The position numbers were made by a program, and so were the translations under genes. Source: Cyanothece sp. UBA12306 (GTDB lineage Bacteria; Cyanobacteriota; Cyanobacteriia; Cyanobacteriales; Microcystaceae). From it: DNA of 9,104 nucleotides. Each line of letters opens with the position of its first letter. Position 1 is the stretch's first letter. Below the pieces are notes generated by a model. The model saw nothing but the letters and a program-made list of their open reading frames with translations, had not been told where the DNA came from and searched no databases. Where the stretch lies: NCBI GenBank assembly GCA_003448685.1, contig DLXW01000311.1:32557-41660 (forward strand), written 5' to 3'. Positions 7,389 to 9,104 of the stretch are shown here, one piece after another.

Positions 7389-8147
7389 TTACCAGGGAAG
7401 ACGAGTGCCATCCCACGAAAAAAACAATCCGCTATCGCTTTCCGTCAGATTATCGATCACGTCAAGCAATTGATTGACTGTACGCTCAACTGAAAATAGC
7501 TTTTCTTTGGGTACATTTTTCTGGAAAGGTTTTGACAGATTTGTAGCTGTTGTGCCTGGATGCAAAGTAACAACAATTGTGTGGGGACATAGCCGCTTAT
7601 ATTCTATTGCTACGTTTCTCATTAACATATTTAGAGCAGCTTTTGAAGAACGATAACCATACCAACCACCCAGGTAATTGTCACCAATACTACCTAATTT
7701 CGCACTAAGACAAGCTAATACACTCCCATTGGGATGACGAAATAAAGGTAATAAGTGCTTGGCTAACAAAACGGAACCGATGCTGTTTACCTGAAAATAG
7801 TAGAGTAATTTTTCTGAAGAAATCTGTCTGAGACTTTTTTCGGGTTGTAAAGATTCTTCATGGAGAATACCGACACAGTTAACCACTAGATGAAGTTGGG
7901 ATTCCTTTCCTTGGATACAATTGGAGAGGTTAGAAATTTGCTCTTCATTAGTGATGTCTAATGGTAGACAATGTAGCTGTTGCGGGTATTCTCTTTTTAG
8001 ATCAAATAACTCAGTGGCTAAATTTTCCTGACGGTAAGTTGCATAAATCTTGAAGTTCCGTTTCTTGAGAAGCACTTTGACAAAGCCTAAACCAATACCT
8101 CTTGATGCACCAACAATGAGAGCGTTAGTCTTGTCTTGATTATCCAT
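7389..8147 (-). CDS. Classical short-chain dehydrogenase/reductase (SDR)
   Basis: A 252-residue NAD(P)-dependent oxidoreductase with a Rossmann fold. The cofactor-binding glycine motif GASRGIG spans 13-19. The family's NNAG element is replaced by NCVG (90-93). The catalytic tetrad is complete: Asn121, Ser148, Tyr165 and Lys169 (YRSSK). HPGTTATNLS (196-205) is the segment that often closes over the substrate. Length is normal. The basic Arg16 after the glycine motif and the Arg39 region (ATYRQ) hint at NADPH preference (inference). Overall it resembles CsgA/C-factor-like SDRs, but the substrate cannot be read from sequence. The ATG at 8147 follows the TAG of the upstream small gene after eight A residues, so the two are almost certainly one operon. 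No clear hairpin terminator follows the stop; the repeats at 7262-7386 are there instead. Confidence 0.93.
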   Translation of the reverse strand: MDNQDKTNALIVGASRGIGLGFVKVLLKKRNFKIYATYRQENLATELFDLKREYPQQLHCLPLDITNEEQISNLSNCIQGKESQLHLVVNCVGILHEESLQPEKSLRQISSEKLLYYFQVNSIGSVLLAKHLLPLFRHPNGSVLACLSAKLGSIGDNYLGGWYGYRSSKAALNMLMRNVAIEYKRLCPHTIVVTLHPGTTATNLSKPFQKNVPKEKLFSVERTVNQLLDVIDNLTESDSGLFFSWDGTRLPW

Positions 8148-8155
8148 TTTTTTTT

Positions 8156-8578
8156 CTATTTATCTTTGTCTTTAGGTGCGGTTAAGATATCCCAAGCTGC
8201 TTTAGCTGCTTCATTCAGGCGATCGCCAAAATCTGTGACTTCTTTAACGATGGAATCCCAGTCTTTTTCTACCTCTTTTTGAATCTGCTTCATGGCATCT
8301 TCAATCTGTTCAGGATCGAAAAGTTTGCGATTTTCGATATCTTGACGGGCTTTGCTAACCGCTTCTAAATAGTTATCACGGGCAAATTCCCCCGCTTTTT
8401 GCGCTTCAGAAAAGGCTTTTGTCCTAATTGCTTCAATTAAAGCCCCAGTTTCTCCTTGAATTGTTGGTTTGGTGTCTTTGGGCGGTTCAGGATTGGTGAT
8501 TGTTGATGATTCATCCACAACTTCGGTTTTGACTGCTTCAATAGCATCCTTGTTAGGTAAGTTAGGTTCGGTTGTCAT
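8156..8578 (-). CDS. Small charged helical protein of unknown function
   Basis: A 140-residue soluble protein that I do not recognise. Residues 1-40 are rich in Pro, Glu, Thr and Ser (for example TNPEPPKDTKP) and are probably disordered. Residues about 44-133 have a strong helical pattern of Ala, Glu, Lys and Gln with spaced hydrophobics (IEAIRTKAFSEAQKAGEFAR, EQIEDAMKQIQKEVEKDWDS), suggesting two or three long amphipathic or coiled-coil helices. The tail is PKDKDK. There is no signal peptide, membrane segment or cysteine. A GCGATCGC octamer lies within the gene at 8219-8226, and codon use looks like that of its neighbours. It is the first gene of an operon with the SDR, 8 nt apart, and a plausible promoter precedes it. 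ATG at 8578; a GAGGG about 15 nt upstream is too far to be a good ribosome binding site. A conserved cyanobacterial hypothetical is the likeliest class. Confidence 0.8.
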   Translation of the reverse strand: MTTEPNLPNKDAIEAVKTEVVDESSTITNPEPPKDTKPTIQGETGALIEAIRTKAFSEAQKAGEFARDNYLEAVSKARQDIENRKLFDPEQIEDAMKQIQKEVEKDWDSIVKEVTDFGDRLNEAAKAAWDILTAPKDKDK

Positions 8579-8612
8579 GATAGATTTTCCCTCGCTTGAC
8601 TAGACTGATGAA

Positions 8613-8642
8613 TTTATATACATCTATCTATATTTTAATCAA
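8613..8642 (-). promoter_or_regulatory. Candidate promoter of the helical protein-SDR operon
   Basis: On the minus strand TTGATT (8642-8637) is followed by TATATA (8620-8615, 16-bp spacer) or TATAAA (8618-8613, 18-bp spacer). Transcription would start near 8607, giving a leader of about 30 nt before the ATG at 8578. Directly upstream of the -35 is GCTGA-CA-TCAGC (8643-8654), a 5-bp palindrome that could be an operator half-site pair. Confidence 0.4.
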
Positions 8643-8663
8643 GCTGACATCAGCACAAAACTT

Positions 8664-8681
8664 TTTAGAGATTTTAGAGAT
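8664..8681. repeat. 9-bp perfect tandem duplication
   Basis: TTTAGAGAT occurs twice in direct succession, just past the point where the GxxExxY remnant loses homology. It may mark the break at which the rest of that gene was lost (inference). Confidence 0.5.
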
Positions 8682-8693
8682 TGATATGGCAAG

Positions 8694-8834
8694 TCAAAGC
8701 AAAACGGAAACCAATGATCGCTGATAAATGACTTCTTGAGATCCATTCCCTAAAATATCATGTACTTCCATTCCACAACCGATGATTTTTCCTGTTAGCT
8801 TACTTTTGGGATATTGAGGGTTAATAAACGTCAT
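8694..8834 (-). pseudogene. Truncated GxxExxY-family protein gene (N-terminal remnant)
   Basis: The minus strand from the ATG at 8834 encodes 46 residues before a TGA at 8694-8696. The core LTGKIIGCGMEVHDILGNGS, followed by QEVIYQRSL, is the N-terminus of the GxxExxY protein family, and the naming motif itself is present as Gly31, Glu34 and Tyr37. Intact family members run to about 120-135 residues and continue into a PD-(D/E)XK-like nuclease core with conserved VDF and ELKA segments. None of this follows here in any of the three minus-strand frames that I read through to about 8600. Homology stops around residue 41, after which the sequence reads VSVLL and terminates. The gene therefore looks broken by a deletion or replacement rather than by a single frameshift. 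A short protein might still be made, but without catalytic residues. An inverted-repeat region lies immediately upstream. Confidence 0.82.
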
Positions 8835-8835
8835 G

Positions 8836-8870
8836 ACTATGATTTTTTTGATTGTTTGATTGACTATGAT
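8836..8870 (+). repeat. Left arm of a 35-bp imperfect inverted repeat
   Basis: This arm begins ACTATGATT and ends GACTATGAT. It matches the reverse complement of 9024-9058 at 30 of 35 positions without gaps, and the outer ends of the pair lie 223 bp apart. It contains two CTATGAT copies spaced 27 bp apart. It starts two bases beyond the ATG of the GxxExxY remnant. Confidence 0.75.
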
Positions 8871-8905
8871 TTGAGCTTAATCTTAATTTTGATGATATAT
8901 TTATA

Positions 8906-8936
8906 TTGACAGAATCACACAAGTCAAAGCTATGAT
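8906..8936 (+). promoter_or_regulatory. Candidate promoter for the plus-strand gene at the window end
   Basis: TTGACA (8906-8911), a perfect -35, is followed by TATGAT (8931-8936), a 5/6 match to the -10, across a 19-bp spacer, longer than the usual 17. The -10 is itself one of the repeated CTATGAT motifs of this region. The leader to the ATG at 9067 would be about 125 nt. Confidence 0.35.
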
Positions 8937-9023
8937 TCAAATGATTAAATAGGAACTTTAATTAAGATTATTCCCAAAAATTAGGATTGAGTATCATATC
9001 ATAGAGATAATTAGCCAAAAATC

Positions 9024-9058
9024 ATCATAGTCTATCAAAAAATCACACCAATCATAGT
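9024..9058 (-). repeat. Right arm of a 35-bp imperfect inverted repeat
   Basis: Read on the minus strand it begins ACTATGATT and ends GACTATGAT, like the left arm at 8836-8870. Mismatches are at arm positions 10, 11, 13, 19 and 26. No obvious target-site duplication flanks the pair. It ends 8 bp before the start codon of the gene at 9067, so both arms abut start codons of divergent genes. Confidence 0.75.
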
Positions 9059-9066
9059 AAAGACAG

Positions 9067-9104
9067 ATGAATGAACAACGGACTCAAGCTTATCTAAATC
9101 TCAT
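9067..9104 (+). CDS. 5' end of a cyanobacterial TPR/CHAT-type protein gene (3' end outside window)
   Basis: From the ATG at 9067 the frame reads MNEQRTQAYLNL and then leaves the window. This opening closely matches the N-terminal segment (MNEQRxQAYLNLIQSLL...) that I recall from many cyanobacterial proteins with tetratricopeptide repeats, often ending in a CHAT caspase-like peptidase domain. Those proteins are thought to act in signalling or regulated proteolysis. Only twelve complete codons are visible, so neither the TPRs nor a CHAT domain can be confirmed. The gene is divergent from the GxxExxY remnant, and the inverted-repeat region forms its upstream sequence. The other ATG nearby (9071) runs into a stop within nine codons. 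Confidence 0.65.
   Translation, partial: MNEQRTQAYLNL

Noticed and set aside
7267..7473. Plus-strand reading frame starting MGKRGKGRKMGKGG
   Set aside because: Its first third is just the G-rich tandem repeat, and the rest runs antisense to the end of the SDR gene; there is no domain and no ribosome binding site.
8836..9058. CRISPR array
   Set aside because: The repeated words are short (7 bp), degenerate and inverted relative to each other, with no constant repeat-spacer pattern and no cas genes.

Overview
The window looks like chromosomal DNA from a low-GC, probably unicellular or colonial cyanobacterium. Three signs support this. The octamer GCGATCGC (HIP1) occurs at least eight times, starting at 611, 698, 3147, 3349, 5155, 5972, 6404 and 8219. 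There is an FtsH of the cyanobacterial thylakoid type. At the right edge is the start of a protein whose N-terminus (MNEQRTQAYLNL) is typical of cyanobacterial TPR/CHAT proteins. A Cyanothece/Crocosphaera-like genus is an inference, not something the sequence proves.

Layout, left to right. 1-357 (+) is the 3' end of a membrane protein that resembles the C-terminus of YfhO-like GT-C glycosyltransferases. It converges, 19 bp away, on a minus-strand block. Read in transcription order from its right-hand end, that block holds: a GxxExxY-family remnant (8694-8834); a small helical protein of unknown function (8156-8578) with a short-chain dehydrogenase/reductase 8 nt behind it (7389-8147); ftsH of the FtsH2 type (5197-7083), with its own promoter and a hairpin terminator; a Uma2-family nuclease-like protein (4434-4988); a secreted phosphodiester glycosidase-domain protein (2426-4303); and a two-component pair, response regulator (1507-2217) then sensor kinase (377-1471). 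At the far right edge a plus-strand gene begins at 9067 and runs out of the window.

Functionally, the response regulator and kinase form an ordinary OmpR/HAMP-kinase pair. FtsH2 is the housekeeping membrane protease of photosystem II repair. The helical protein and the SDR are very likely co-transcribed. I see no sign that the whole block works as a single system.

The accessory-looking part is the right end (about 8643-9104). There a GxxExxY gene has been cut to 46 codons and lies head-to-head with a TPR/CHAT-type gene. Between them are two 35-bp inverted arms (30 of 35 positions identical) and further CTATGAT/ATCATAG copies. A second unusual stretch is the G-rich, quadruplex-capable repeat at 7262-7330, between ftsH and the SDR gene. 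I found no CRISPR array, tRNA, rRNA, intact transposase or phage gene, and no clear evidence of a previously undescribed system.
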